64,000 bases of DNA from Isoetes taiwanensis (lineage: Eukaryota > Streptophyta > Lycopodiopsida > Isoetales > Isoetaceae). Positions 35,987 to 47,891 of this stretch are shown piece after piece (positions within the stretch are counted from its first letter, which is position 1; each line of letters starts with the position of its first letter). The notes under the pieces are model-generated. The model saw only the letters and a program-made list of their open reading frames with translations. It ran no database searches and was not told the origin of the DNA. The stretch spans positions 186,001 to 250,000 of the forward strand of contig JAJEKV010000292.1 in NCBI GenBank assembly GCA_021234155.1, read 5' to 3'. A program made the position numbers and the translations under genes.

Positions 35987-38842
35987 ATGAATGTTGAGCT
36001 GCTTGATACGAATAATACAAAAAGTCTACTTGGACGTAGACTATGTCAGATTCTTGATTGCTATTTGCAGCCTGATATTTCTCATTGGCCTACTATACAC
36101 GTTGCAAAAGATGTTAGTTTGCCTGTCTGCAAATTACCTCGGAGTGATGAGTGGAGCAAATCTTCCCACCGTTGCGGATGTAGAACACCAGTCCGGTCTT
36201 GGATTCGAGCAAACATAATCTCTGAGAAGAAAAGTTTGTTTGCAAATTTCGCGAATGTGAGCTCCATATGCACGGGATTGGTAGGTATTTTGTTGGTGTT
36301 TGAAAAGCGCCTCTCCATTCTACAAAGAAGTAATATAAAGGCCGAAGATTAAAGCGGAGGGCAACACAAAATTAATGGATGAAGGTTGTTGCATACAGTA
36401 ACACCAAGTGCCATCCAGCCCAACCGTAATTGCGAATGTCTTGAATCATGTGCCTAGACCCAAAAAGATGATGAATGATCTTGCAGTTCTCTCCAAGAAA
36501 TGACTTCGCTCATAACCCTCCGGGAGACTTGTAGATTAGCAAGACAATCGAGGGCTTCACGGGACCAGCCACTATTCCTTGTATAGTCATATATGAGGCG
36601 ACGACAATCGGCCCGATTAGTTGATGTAAATTTGCATTACGTCTTAGAGATAAGTCCACCAAAAACATATTGACATAAAGCCTGAAGGCAAAGCTTTGAT
36701 GTTCATCGCTTTCGAGAACCCTCTGCATGTAAAAGGTTACATACGGAAATCTTCTATAGGCGTAAATATGGTGTGCGGTTTGTTTGATCTCCACTATCGC
36801 CTCTCAACTTCCTTACGTTTAGAAGTGTCTCCATCTTTTACCTCCAGTGACCTAAAAGGTTCCTTCATTAGTGTCTTTAGCCACACTGCGAAAAGACAGC
36901 GGTCAGTTTGGTAATGGGTGCAAAGCATTTAATGATGAACTTTAAGTCTATAGGGTGATGCCGCGATTGAGATCGTGCCCTTGCGAATGATCGGTCGTAT
37001 CAATGTGGACTTCCCTTTCACTCCATGCTCCACGAAAGTTGTTTGTTCCTTTTTGTACTTCTCAATCGACTTGAGAATGAAATCTATCGTCTTTGGTTCA
37101 TCACGGAAATCTCGATTTCTTGTGCGGAGTCCTTATAAATGCCTTCCCGTGTGAACATGGCGTGCGACAATGGTTCGAGGCCACCTAAAGACAATTTGAA
37201 GTGTAAGGAACAACAACGGTTCTCGCACCCTAGACAAATTCTTGAGTAAATGCAATACACAAAAGAAGTTTCATTACACTAAAAAAACCTTGAGAAGTTT
37301 TCTGATTGCATAGTGTGCAATATGATCACCCATAAAACCAAAGAAGGAGGTCCTGTGGATGAAGCGCCGATTAAACTTCGCCCTCAAAATCGGGGACATC
37401 AAGCTGCATAGTCCACTTACGTTCCATGGCAAAAGAGGCGGTCAATCATTCTCACTACAATGTCTTGAACTTCGTCAAACACATCACGGTCCTTGTTGCG
37501 GAACTTGCTTTCGATGGAATGTACATAAGCGGAAGAAGAAATGCCTCTCGATTTCGGGCAACATCGGATCTCCATTAAGGATTACGAGTGTAGGCTTCAA
37601 CCGAGCAATTTTTGTTGATGCGACTGGAAACCATCTCGTGCAACATTGCAGCCCAATATCAGCGGATCCCCTGCGATGTACCAGTTCATATCAAAATGCA
37701 TGGAACAATTCACACATCGTCATGCGTAGAAGCCATTCTCATGCTCCTCCTTGTTCTTAAGCTGCGGGGTGAACATCGGACCCAACATCTATGCCTGTGT
37801 CACACCTTGGACACATGGTGGCAGCTCTATCCTTGCTTTTGGGTTCCATAAGTCTTGCCTCTCCAAATTACAGCCCGTGGCGAAATGATTCATGAACTGC
37901 CAAGAGAATGCGGATTAACAAGTTATGAAGTAGGTTCCAACAAATTGAAGGCACTAAGCACAAGCGCCCCTTGCGGTTTGCCAAAGGAATTCGCAAATTG
38001 GAAACCCTCCTTCCGTGTCATGTAACGCGTCGGCGGACACGTGCATTGGAGGCGAGTAACAACTTGACCTCGTCATCGTCTCTCTGGCAGCGGCAAAGGC
38101 GTGGTTCTTCACTCCTTGAACCCCTCCTTGTGGTAGCAAGCTGCGTATCTACGAAGCGGTGTGAGGGCCCAAGTTCTTCAAAAAGCGTTTCATGGTCTTT
38201 GAAGTAGAAGGCACTTTATGTCAGCGATTAACCTATCCCACTTGCCCTTTTGAGAGAGCAAAGGCTGCTAAGCTAGGTTCTTTATTGTCTTAGAATAAAT
38301 TCTAAGAATGTCATCCCTCGGACTTTTAGACACCGAGTGCATGTCAGGGCGTTCTCCAACTCCAAAATCGCCATGAGAATCTGGTCATCTAGTGTAGCAT
38401 CGAAATGACTTTCCTTTGGTAAACCCTATGGCCATCAGGTGTCATCAAGTTCCTCCTCGTATCCATCGCCTTCGGTGATCTTCCACGGCAAGAAAGACAT
38501 CGGGATGACTACCAATTTCATCCATCGATCTTAGGCGGCGTCCACGCTAGGGTCACAATTGATATCTTCATGACAGCCATAGCCATGGCCATGCTCCATT
38601 TCCTCATCGACATGCAACTCTTGGTTACATGCATTGCACCATCCACGGTCGTCATTCACGTTTTCTTCATTCCCAACACATTCTTTGGTCAAAGCGAGAT
38701 TTGCATTATCTATCGCAGCGGATCGTATATATACTTGCTGCCTAAAGGACAAACCACTAAGATTGACAAGAACACACCGTTGGCACTAACAAATCACGGT
38801 CCCTTACCCGGTTTTGGATTTGGGAATGCTTGCCATGTGTGA
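35987..38842. other. Degenerate coding-like block, family unknown
   Basis: Minus-strand translation shows runs that look like former protein, broken by stops. Examples are 38531-38752 (acidic, with CNACNQELHVDEEMEHGHG), text near 38150-38200 reading HETLFEELGPSHRFVDTQLA, a MCPRCDTGIDVG zinc-ribbon-like piece near 37800, and 36510-36794. The pieces may belong to the Harbinger-like remnant to the left or to another DNA transposon. I do not recognise the family. Confidence 0.3.
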
Positions 38843-40489
38843 TGCAAACTTGAACTCCTTGTGGTGATCCCACCAAGTTGAGTAAGGAATCAACACACTC
38901 TTTGGATTCTTCTTTCGACATTTATCACAAAGGCAAAGCTTTAGTTGGCTTTTAGCGATAAATTCGGCCTCTTCAGCCCCTAACCCCTATTTCTCTTCAT
39001 CGTCAAGTCGAAGAGATCAGAATGGAGCAACTTTGAGGTGTATTCATTAAGCATGTTCTTAGGGTATCCATGTGAGTTAAATAATCATTAAAACATATTA
39101 GATTACAACCCTGCCAAAAGTGAGGTTCTCAAATTCTGTATCCCGCTGTATACTCGCTGTAAACTTCCAAAGTTGACATTGAAGACTTACAGATGATCAA
39201 AAGAAATCAGGTTAGCAGTCCAAAATCATTGCCATACTAGCTATCAGTTCTTCAATGGCCTTGCTTCCCATGAGAATTTGCCACAAATAAAGATTTGAGC
39301 AAGTCCTCCATGGTGCATAATATAATAGTTAATCTAACTTGAATTTGCATGCATCGAATCTTTGACAAGTTTCGTTTCTTTGTTGCGGGCATGAAGCACT
39401 AACATGTTAGCTGGTCAATGAAAAGTGCTTAATAGTATTTTGGGAACTACTGCCACAAGAATCACTAAAATGAAGAGCAATACCATGAATATTTCTGCAA
39501 TAGCAGTAATAGCCATGACTATTGCATACTTGCAATCATAAGCTCCTGTTTATATGCAATAGGGCTCCTATTATTAATAACTCAGCACAGCAGCAATAAC
39601 TATAATTATTGCATATATGCCACCATAATTTAATCTTGCCCAGGGTGCTCTCAGACTTATAATCAATGCATTTTAAGCAGATTTTAAGCAGATTGTGGAT
39701 TGTGGATTGTGGCCGGCAGCTTAATAACTAGACTGCATGCTTCTGTTCATAAGCAACTCACCCTCATCTAGGGCCAGTCACAATCTAGCCTGCTAAACAA
39801 GTAAATAACTTGCCCACATATATTCCCTTGGATGATGAGAAATAATGCGGCTCATGGACATGTTGAGAAATTGAATGCAGCTGCAGCCAACGACATAATC
39901 TAAAGCTTTCCTTACAGTTATCCCTTTGTGCATTCATAATGGATATATATAGACAATAAGAGAAGAAGGAATGCACTATGTAATCATAAACCCACAAATA
40001 ACTTGCAGAATGACTTGCCTGAATGAGGATGCTTCCAAATTTCAAAGCTTGAAGTCCATCTTATGAACTATGGATCTGCATCAATAAAACAAAAGATGTT
40101 ATAAAGAACAACTACTATATGGTTCTGGAGACACAAGAAAAATCAAGATTTTCCAATTGAGCAAGAAAATCCGACTTATAAAATGCCCTAAGATGGCGTT
40201 CAGCTCTGGAACATGGTTGATTTTGGATTCGTGAGGTCACAGTTTATTTATTTTTTGCTAATGGTAATGGTTTATTGCTAATGGTTTATGTCCCTAGATT
40301 TTTCATATGCCAAGAATGTAGGTGTGGCTATAATGTATAATTTGTGATGCGTATTTATATAAAAAATGTACGTGTGGAGATGTACATTTTTCTACGGGAA
40401 GATGTACATTTTTCTATGGGAATTCGGCTCTTATACAATGTCATAAAAGAAGTAATTTTTCTACTAGTTTTAATGCCAAAAAGTTAGAT
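38843..40489. other. AT-rich intergenic DNA, nothing recognised
   Basis: No motif and no ORF longer than 90 codons. A short stutter of GATTGTGGATTGTGGATTGTGG occurs near 39690. Confidence 0.4.
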
Positions 40490-40825
40490 GTGGAGATTTA
40501 CACTAAGTGACTTTACTTATGGAAAATCCTACCAAAAAACGACGTGCACTAAGGTAAGTAATTTTAAAGCAACCGTTGAATACGGCTATACAATAAGTAG
40601 TAATTGAAGTGTCTTTGTCTATGGGGAATTCTACCATAAAACAACGTGTGAGTAACTTTATCTATGGGGAAATCTACCATAAAACTACGTATAGTAGTAA
40701 AAGAAGTAGTTTTAAAACAACTATTGAATTCGATTACAATATGTGGTATTTGAAGTGACTTTATCTATGTGGAATTCTACTATAAAACGACGTGTAGTAA
40801 TAAAGTAATTTTAAAACAACTGTTG
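40490..40825. repeat. Degenerate tandem repeat, unit about 105-130 bases
   Basis: Three to four units share GACTTTATCTATGGGGAATT-type text, then CTACCATAAAACGACGTG, then AGTAATTTTAAAACAAC and GTTGAAT. The units differ by indels. The array abuts the right edge of the material that separates the two halves of the gypsy element. Confidence 0.75.
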
Positions 40826-40929
40826 GTATTCCTTCTCTGCTTAAAAAACAACAGTATTGATGAAAAAAACTACACCTCTAAAAAACTACATGTGCGTTTT
40901 TTGAGGAGTACCAAAAAGCCTACACGTTG

Positions 40930-42195
40930 ACATTTTTTACTGTGGTTTTCAACTGTGGACAAGTTATTGGGGTTAGTGTGTTCATAAGAATTAGGAATTT
41001 GAATCCCTTGCTGCCTAGCCTTTTGCCTAGTTACAACATTCACATCCACAACATAGTCCAAGCTAACCATACGAGCATCTTGAGCCCTATGTTCAGAATT
41101 TTCCTTAGATGTGTTATTGGTTGTTTACATTCACGGGAGAAGTGTCCTTTCTCACCGCAATTCCAACAGCTAGCCATTTGGAGAGTCTTTTCTCTTTTGA
41201 CTGTGGGGACACAACAAAAGCAAAAGTTTCTGTAACTTTTCCCTTTATTTTTAGAATTAAAATAGCAATCCTTCGTATTATGATTCGTTTTGTCACAAAT
41301 GTGGCAAACCTTCTTCTCTAAATTCGTGCGGCATTCTGTCGCATAGTGTCCAGGTTTTGAGCATCTGGTACACCAAATGAAACTCCTCTTCTGTTCAGTC
41401 TGAGCCATTTTCTTCATCCCTTCTTCCATGGCTTGCAATTTACAATGCATCTCTTTTACAGTCTTGATTTCTTGTGCAACTTTCTTTTGCACCAAGGAAT
41501 CTATTTCTGGTTGCTTATTCTTTTCAGCAGCCAAAATTCCCATAACCACTGCAGCTCTCTTGACTGCAAGGTCCAGACTATCTGGAGCATCTAGCTCAAG
41601 TTGTTGTTTTATGCGAATTGGAAATCCGTCAATGAACCAAGCCACAACATCTTCTTGATGTGGGTTTGGTTCCATTAGTTCAAGAACTCGAAGAGAAAAG
41701 TTTCTAGGATGCTCTCTAGGCTTTATCTGAAGTGTACGCACTTCATCTTTTAATTCTTTGTTTGTAGGTACAGTCTGGAACAATGTCAGAAATAATGATT
41801 TCATATCAGTCCACAAAGTGAATGTGGTTGATGGATCATTGATCCAATCTACTGGTTTCCCATCCAGGAAACAACTTCAATCTATGGGCATCAAAATCTT
41901 GCCCATTTAATGAGCTAATATTTTCAAACTGTTTTATGTGAGTCTTAGCTTGGTACTCTGATGTTTTGCCAGTACCATATCTAGGATAAGCTATATATGG
42001 TTTTGATGTTAGTGTAGGAGTGGTCATGGTAAAGATGGTATGTATGTCAGGAGAAATTTGTGAAGATCTAATAGCAGCAAGTCTTTGCTGCTCTCGTCTT
42101 TCTCGTCTCTCTACTCTCTCAAGCTCTTGCTTGAGTCTAATTTCCTTCCTTTTCCTTCGTTCCTCTGCTAAACTCTTATACATAAATTCTATCAA
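40930..42195 (-). pseudogene. Ty3/gypsy gag with three zinc knuckles (second element)
   Basis: Gag packages the element RNA. The N-terminal part (41836-42195) holds a highly charged coiled-coil-like stretch (RRKRKEIRLKQELERVERRE) and the start of the capsid region (AHRLKLFPGW). After a frame break, 41040-41816 holds the rest of the capsid (MKSLFLTLFQTVPTNKELKDEV, ELMEPNPHQEDVVAWFIDGF) and three C-x2-C-x4-H-x4-C knuckles: CTRCSKPGHYATEC, CHICDKTNHNTKDC and CWNCGEKGHFSREC. The frame then runs into VVTRQKARQQ, usual for the gag-protease linker, and stops near 40930. It is the upstream partner of the pol segment at 29.95-32.57 kb, now 8.3 kb away. Confidence 0.88.
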
Positions 42196-42205
42196 GCATG
42201 ATTAG

Positions 42206-43196
42206 ATATGCTTGGTGATCTGATTTCCAAACAATCAGTGGTTTTAACCACTCAAAAAGCCTATTTCTGAAATTCTGACTGCATAAACCAGCCTATGATT
42301 ATGCATAGTATCTCAAGTTGTACTTTGATATTATGCACGAAATTTGGCAATCTGATAGGTCACTGATATATGCAACTACCCATAAAGTTTCAAAAAAACA
42401 TAAGAACCCTAAATAGGTCAAATTACCACTGTAACAGACCTCAATTTCAGCAAAAACGAAATTGCCAGGAGTGTCCTGGCAACGGAACAAAAAATGTTAA
42501 CATACTCTCACTTTGCTAACATAGAATCCAAGTACTCTAGAATCAGAATAGAACTTTAAGCATCTAATAAATCAATGCAAACACTTACCCAAGCACTGTC
42601 CAGATAAGCATTCCAATTGAGACTAGAATTTCCCTCTTTTGGCATTTGGGTCTCTGTAGAAACTATCAAGCAGTGTTCCAATGCTCAGAATGCATAAGCA
42701 ATGACAGAAATGAACTGATTTTGTGATTGAAATCCTTGCTTACCAGGAAGTTTTGAAGCAGCCATCGTAGAAACTGATGGAATAAACCGTGCTAAAGTAT
42801 AGAGTTTGCCATACTGCAAGTAAAACAATGCTTGTTGAGACAAAGGAACCCATTCTGGATTTGAACGATGCACTTTGGTGCAAGCCAAGAACTAGGTCAA
42901 GCCGTGAGGCCAATTGACCACAAATCCGGCATTATGAGACTTTACTTAATAAATTGTTAGATATTTTCAATTAGGTGCTTAACAAAATGATCAGTGTCAA
43001 GAGTCTCCTCCCATAACAACGTACTTGCTTCCTTATATAGATTCTACAATAAATCTCCACCGTCTATAGTCTTGCGACATGGCACAAGTACAACTCTTAA
43101 ATTCAACCTTTATAACTTCCTAGACAATGTTCTTCTCAAGTTCTAACACATTTAACAATTCAACACCTAAATCAAGATAACATTTAATAGTCTAAA
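42206..43196. other. Probable 5' leader/LTR remains of the second gypsy element
   Basis: Non-coding DNA on the upstream side of the minus-strand gag. An 11-base match to an Asp-type PBS core (CCGTTGCCAGG, minus strand, near 42475-42485) is suggestive but its first bases do not match. No LTR pair could be found because the 3' half of the element is lost. Confidence 0.25.
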
Positions 43197-43207
43197 TATT
43201 ACAACTA

Positions 43208-43402
43208 CTAATGTCGATGCCGTTTGAAATGTCGCTCTTCATCATTGTCCTCGTCTTCATCCAAATCAAACAACGTCTCCAACATTGCATTCTCATCTTC
43301 TTGTTTATTCTCGTTATCAGGGGTCAGTGGTAAAATGAAGGGAGGTCCCTGCCGAGCGCGGCTACTGGGGAACCATAGCAGGCTAGGCTTATAGTCGGTC
43401 AC
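43208..43402 (-). pseudogene. Possible C-terminal segment of the HUH Rep gene
   Basis: Open minus-strand stretch of 64 codons ending in an acidic then basic tail (LFDLDEDEDNDEERHFKRHRH around residues 44-64). It lies downstream of the HUH domain on the same strand, with 600 bases between that change frame and contain stops. It may be a separate exon or the decayed C-terminus of the same protein. The link is inference from strand and position. Confidence 0.35.
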
Positions 43403-44018
43403 TTCACGTGGGCCAGGTATGAGTTTGACACTTCCTGGGTCAATGGTGTCGCCCTGACTCTCAAGAGTTGCAGGTGTCGCCTGACTCTTGTTTTGGAGAG
43501 TTCAGTTGGGTTGATCCTCTAACTGTCCATGGAGCCATTGCACTTTGGGAGGGGGGAGATGCAACTCCTCCTACCTCATCGAACTGGGGAGATGCAACCT
43601 GGAGTAGTCTCGTTGGGTGATACCATGGGATTATATTTCTGGCAGGCTACAATCATGACAGAGCCTGATTTAGCCTATCTGCAAGGTATGCACAGAGGGC
43701 AGATGGAGTGGCCAACCCTAGCCATTGTCTATTGCCAGCCCAAGTCATTGCCATAACTCGATCTAATCTATCTGGAGCCCCAGCTGCCAGTCAACTACCC
43801 CTTGAGTCTGAATCCCCGGGTAGGAGCCCCTTTGATGTTGATGGTGTATTGTACATGTTATGATGGTATGGATATTGACTACCCTTCGAGGTAGTGTTGT
43901 TATATTGTTATTAGTGATTATGTTGTATATTGCTTCCGCCGATATAGGGACCTAGAGGATGAGATGGAATGACACCTCCGTGTCCTCAACTCGTTCGTCT
44001 GGTTATCGCAGGCGCGGG

Positions 44019-44519
44019 TTAAATGGAGGGCCCATACGATGAGTAGCCGTTGGATGGAGAAGGTCTTTCGATGTATATAACAGGTTGTCGTATATAAGCG
44101 CAAGGAGCATCACAATACATTAGCAAGTGCACCTTGAATTGCAACTTTCCCATATCTTTCAGGCAATAGCCAGCAATGCCCTCGAAGCAGTGCAACTTGT
44201 TTCCACACAATGGTTTGCAAAGGATCATGGCACCCAGGGGCCTACTGCGATTCCATTCCAAGAAGTTCTTGATTCTCATGTTTACACTAGAAGGGGTCTT
44301 CACATCTAATCGCATGGCAGATTGCACATGTAAGTGATCAAAAGAAGAGCCTTTCTCTAGAACTACAACTCCAGCTTTGCAATTTCCTTTCAAGAACTTG
44401 GTCATCCTCCCATAGAGAGCCTCGGGTACATCACAACGACCAAATACAATTGTGACAGAGACATCCAACAGTGCTGGCATCTCCACAACTTCCTCTCCAA
44501 CACCTCCACCAATATCCAC
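44019..44519 (-). CDS. HUH-superfamily Rep endonuclease domain (Replitron/CRESS-like)
   Basis: Probable single-strand DNA nicking enzyme. The open stretch has 166 codons from the first Met; the true N-terminus is probably further upstream or in another exon, as stops occur just before. Seen motifs: VVVLEKG (residues 51-57), a hydrophobic strand with an acidic residue; HLH at 62-64 followed by V-Q, the metal-binding HUH motif; and Y-C-L-K at 118-121, matching the catalytic YxxK motif with one tyrosine. Between them is a helix-like NMRIKNFLEWN. The order and spacing (54 residues between HUH and Tyr) fit Rep-type HUH nucleases. No superfamily 3 or Helitron helicase was seen next to it, so this is not a Helitron RepHel. 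Geminivirus-derived Rep is an alternative, but its usual motifs are not seen. Family name is from memory of Replitron-like proteins, not a search. Confidence 0.7.
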   Translation of the reverse strand: MDIGGGVGEEVVEMPALLDVSVTIVFGRCDVPEALYGRMTKFLKGNCKAGVVVLEKGSSFDHLHVQSAMRLDVKTPSSVNMRIKNFLEWNRSRPLGAMILCKPLCGNKLHCFEGIAGYCLKDMGKLQFKVHLLMYCDAPCAYIRQPVIYIERPSPSNGYSSYGPSI

Positions 44520-44835
44520 CCCAACATACTCCTCAATGATGCTGGGTGCTCGTCTTCCCCTTTCACCATTTCACGTTTAGCACCTCTCCCCTGCGCGAAG
44601 TAATATTCACATATTCTTCCCCTTGCTGGATCAGGCCCCATAGACTACATCCACGAATCGGCTATTTGCATCTTCCACGAGCAACATTGCTTTGTCCTCT
44701 TCTCCTCTTCTTCTTCTCATCAATACGGCCTCAACAAAGAGGTTCAGAAACAATGACTCAACTCGGTCCTCATAGACAACATGCAACATTCCTCTCACTG
44801 TTGGGCCTATATGATCAGCCTGACCACTCTGATTG

Positions 44836-45026
44836 TGGCAATCCTCCCTCTCCACATCAAATCGTCCACTCCCATTGATTACAACATCCCCAACTATGGC
44901 ACGACATCAACCCATGTCACGGATCTCGCTCAGGTGCGAGCTCTTCTTCAGCTTTCTTCTGCTGCCTAAGCAATCCTCCCTCTCCACATTAAATCATCCC
45001 TCCCCATTGATTACAACATCCCAAGC
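44836..45026. repeat. Direct repeats upstream of the HUH Rep domain, spacing 131 bases
   Basis: CAATCCTCCCTCTCCACAT at about 44840 and 44971, each followed at similar distance by CCCATTGATTACAACATCCC. Between them is a stretch with GAGCTCTTCTTC.GCTTTCT that recurs at 45405-45430. The minus-strand translation gives repeated residues (DVVIN.GRF.VER), so this may be an internal duplication of decayed coding DNA or a set of Rep-recognition-like repeats. Confidence 0.7.
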
Positions 45027-45164
45027 TGTGGCACCAGCATCGGGGTGCATTCCCATTACGCTAAAATGGGCGTTTTTGTGACACCTTGCAAGTTACAAGA
45101 TCTGGAGGAGTGTTCCCATTCCACAACCGCTTTTGCTGATATGGCACAGGTCTGGAACTCCAAT

Positions 45165-45487
45165 TCAGATGGATTTGAAAGCTTCTGAATACCCTAAATT
45201 AGAACTGAGTTTGTCTTCTAGCAAGATTTTATTTGTCCTCTTTACGATTACGTTTGTCTTCTTCCAGGCGCCAAAAGCATCACAAGTGCAATAGGAATCG
45301 TGGTCTTGAGAAAAATCCCAACCGTGAAATCGGTGCATAAAATTGTCGGTGCTGGCTAATGGGAATACACCCTCAGCCCATATCACATATCTTGCTCCAG
45401 CTGCAGAGCTCTTCTTCCCGCTTTCTGCTGCCCTACTAGACTCTGGCTTGCATCCCTGAGCATCCAAGCAATGCAATGGTTCCCTTC
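45165..45487 (-). pseudogene. Upstream part of HUH locus, left of the LTR insertion
   Basis: Minus-strand open stretch of 103 codons, SRAAESGKKSSAAGARYVIW near its start, without recognised domain. It is interrupted on its right by the LTR element at 45488-49185. Its sequence is partly a degenerate copy of the repeat text at 44880-44970. Confidence 0.3.
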
Positions 45488-46209
45488 TGATACGGCACTA
45501 GCTTGGGGACGTGGCTCAGAGGAATGATTTGCAGAGACAAACACAGAGGCAAGGGCTTTAGATGGATATTTTGTAATTTTGATTGATTGTTAGGAGTTTT
45601 TAAACTACACTTTTAATAAGGAAACCATTGAAAAGTTAAACATTTCAAATTAAAGGAACTATCGAAATTTTAAGCAACCAAATAAGCGAGCAATTGGAAA
45701 AGCGAAGCTTATGTTGGCGTTAAAGGGACAAAAAAGGAAGTGGTAGGAAACAACTCACAGGACAGCAGATCTGGCGGATTCTTTGGAAAAAGGCATCGAG
45801 CGCTACGTATAGCGGAAAAAGGTTTTGAGATGGCGGATCTAGCAAAAAGGAGAAACCCATAATAGATATGCAACACCTTTTAGAGTAATATATAGGAATC
45901 GTCTAATTGTAAAAGCGAAGTATCTTATGACTTGATCGTCCAAACTTGCTTTAGATTCACTAGTAAATTGTTGATTGAATCTTTGTCCTTAGTTTTTTTT
46001 TAGTATTCCAAAGAGTCCCGAAGAGGCTACCCGGTTGGTTGCTTGGACTCGGGAAGTGGAAAGAGTTTGAGGCCCGATCTTGCCATGTTTACCAAATCGA
46101 GCCCGTTTGGGTGGATAAGTTGTCTTAGAGACCTTGTTCTGGAGATTCCAGGTTGTTTTGAATAACCGTGTTTGATAGTTTTGCAGACAGGGGAAAGACC
46201 ATTGTATCA
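45488..46209 (+). repeat. 5' LTR of the gag-only element
   Basis: Aligned by eye over its full length with 48456-49185. More than ten differences fall where the right LTR has CAG, CTG or CCGG and this copy has CG, GG or a short indel (for example AGCGAAG here against AGCCAGAAG). Confidence 0.95.
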
Positions 46210-46211
46210 AT

Positions 46212-46223
46212 TGGTATCAGAGC
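46212..46223 (+). promoter_or_regulatory. Primer-binding site, initiator Met tRNA
   Basis: TGGTATCAGAGC, a perfect plant initiator Met PBS, two bases after the 5' LTR. Confidence 0.95.
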
Positions 46224-46247
46224 TGTGACATCCTAAGATCCTGTAAA

Positions 46248-47059
46248 ATGGCCCAGAACAAATTTAATCTTCCTGTAGCTCAGTATAACCAGGCTATGAA
46301 TGCTGCTTGATTGCCGTTCAGATTGGCATGCCTACATCTGCTAGTTTTGAGGAAAATCAAAGGAAACTTGAATATATAGCAATTTTGTATGGGTATCTGC
46401 CAGATATATTCCAACAGCCTCCTTTGCCTCCTTTGCCTGCAAGTACGCTACTAGTTACTCCACCATCACCTGATGTCTTCAATGACAGAACCAGTCGAAT
46501 TAAATGGTTGGAGAAGGTAGAAGGAATGCCGTCATATACAGGAGATAAACGGAATCCACCAGCAGTTATGGGATTCCTGGCCAGTTGGGGAAGTTTCTTT
46601 GAAAGAGTCAAAGCTACGGAGGAGCAGAAATTGCAAGCCATGGACAAATATTTAACTGATGTAGCCAGAATATGGTGGCGGGGGACGGAAGAAATTGTTA
46701 CCTCGGATAAAACACGGCTTTTTAGAAAAGCATTGAATCGCACAACTTGCATGCAAATTATTATCCAGATCTTTTTAAGCAAGGGGAACATGAATCGGTA
46801 CATCATTTTTACTCAGGTTCTCCTACTTAGCGGTACGGATGGGAGAATTATAGCCGAGGAGGACTATCCGAAAGTGAAGTGGTATAAAAAAATTTGTATT
46901 TTTGGACTACACGAGATCCATTATATGCGAGCTATGTTTTCGCGAGAACCATCGACTATTGATGAAGGGTCGCGAAAGGTTGAAGCCGCAGAGATGAAAC
47001 TCAATCCTAGTATATCACGGTATGATATCCGGGAGGGTACCCCGGGGAGAAAATTTTAA
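46248..47059 (+). pseudogene. Gag-like ORF of the 3.7-kb element
   Basis: Starts at ATG 46248 (MAQNKFNLPVAQYNQAMNAA), hits TGA at once after that run, and resumes in another frame at 46307 as AVQIGMPTSASFEENQ through to a stop at 47059 (250 codons in the second frame). The mid part has WLEKVEGMPSYTGDKRNPPAVM, GSFFERVKAT and DVARIWWRG, a capsid-type gag pattern with a tryptophan pair. The break at about 46308 is where a CAG codon would restore the text, in line with the CAG losses seen in the LTRs. The nucleocapsid part lies further on at 47892. The region 47060-47890 has no recognised coding. Confidence 0.7.
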
Positions 47060-47891
47060 GCCGGATAATGGCAAGGCATCACGAAAAGAGAATAAGAGGT
47101 ATCAGTATACAAGCTAAGGGTTTGCACTTTTAAATTTTTCTTGATAAGGTTTCTTTGGTTTGCTTAGGATTTGCTCATCGTTACGATATGCTTTTGCGGT
47201 TGGGCCATCAATCGGCTTTATCGCTTCCGCCAGAGGCGACTAATTGAACCCTCTGCTCTATTTTAAGGTATCTGTTTGTTCTTATTCCGACTAAGTCGTT
47301 TCCACGGACTATAGAACGAGACTAGGTTGAGCAATTAAATTTCCGACTCATTTGAGCATCTTAGCGTGCCAGGAGGATCGGCTAAATTTGGGAATACTTT
47401 ACAATTGTACTTCTACTCGTTTAAATCTTCTTCTTGGCAGTTCGGCTTTTTCTTGGCCATATTTTGGCTGTGTCCTTTTATTGCATCACGGGCTCTGTTT
47501 CGTTGATCGAAGCGAGAAATCAATTGGACCTCCACGGAGAAACCCCCTTTTGTCGCGAGCTATTACGGTGCTTCACGGCAAGTTGATGGGTAAGGAGGCT
47601 AGGACAAAGAAGAGGGCGTGCTCCAGCGTTCAGCCTTCTCGGATTACCAGGTAGTTCGGGTTAAACCCGGCGAACAGTGGGGGTACGCCACCTCGGCACA
47701 CGCCAACATAAACGGGTCGAATCAGTGGGTTAAGCTTAAAAGCGAATTTTCCGGGTTCGCTTGGCAGCACCGGCTCGAACTCAATTTAGGGAGCCGATCA
47801 ACCACCTTGTTTGGCAATGATGAAACCCGTCTGAAGGGAAGCAAAGGAGAACGCGGGATGGCCAAAGCAGCGGCAAAAGCACCCTGGAGGA

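Noticed and set aside
37359..37760. 133-codon plus-strand open frame as a gene
   Set aside because: The minus strand of the same stretch shows more protein-like remnants, so this is probably a shadow of decayed transposon coding.
42460..42495. Asp tRNA-type primer-binding site for the second gypsy element
   Set aside because: Only the CCGTTGCCAGG core fits. The first bases that should pair with the tRNA 3' CCA end do not match TGGCG well, and no LTR edge can be seen beside it.
44019..44519. Helitron RepHel as source of the HUH domain
   Set aside because: Only one tyrosine motif of YxxK type is present and no helicase was found next to it, while Helitron Rep has two tyrosines and a fused PIF1-type helicase.
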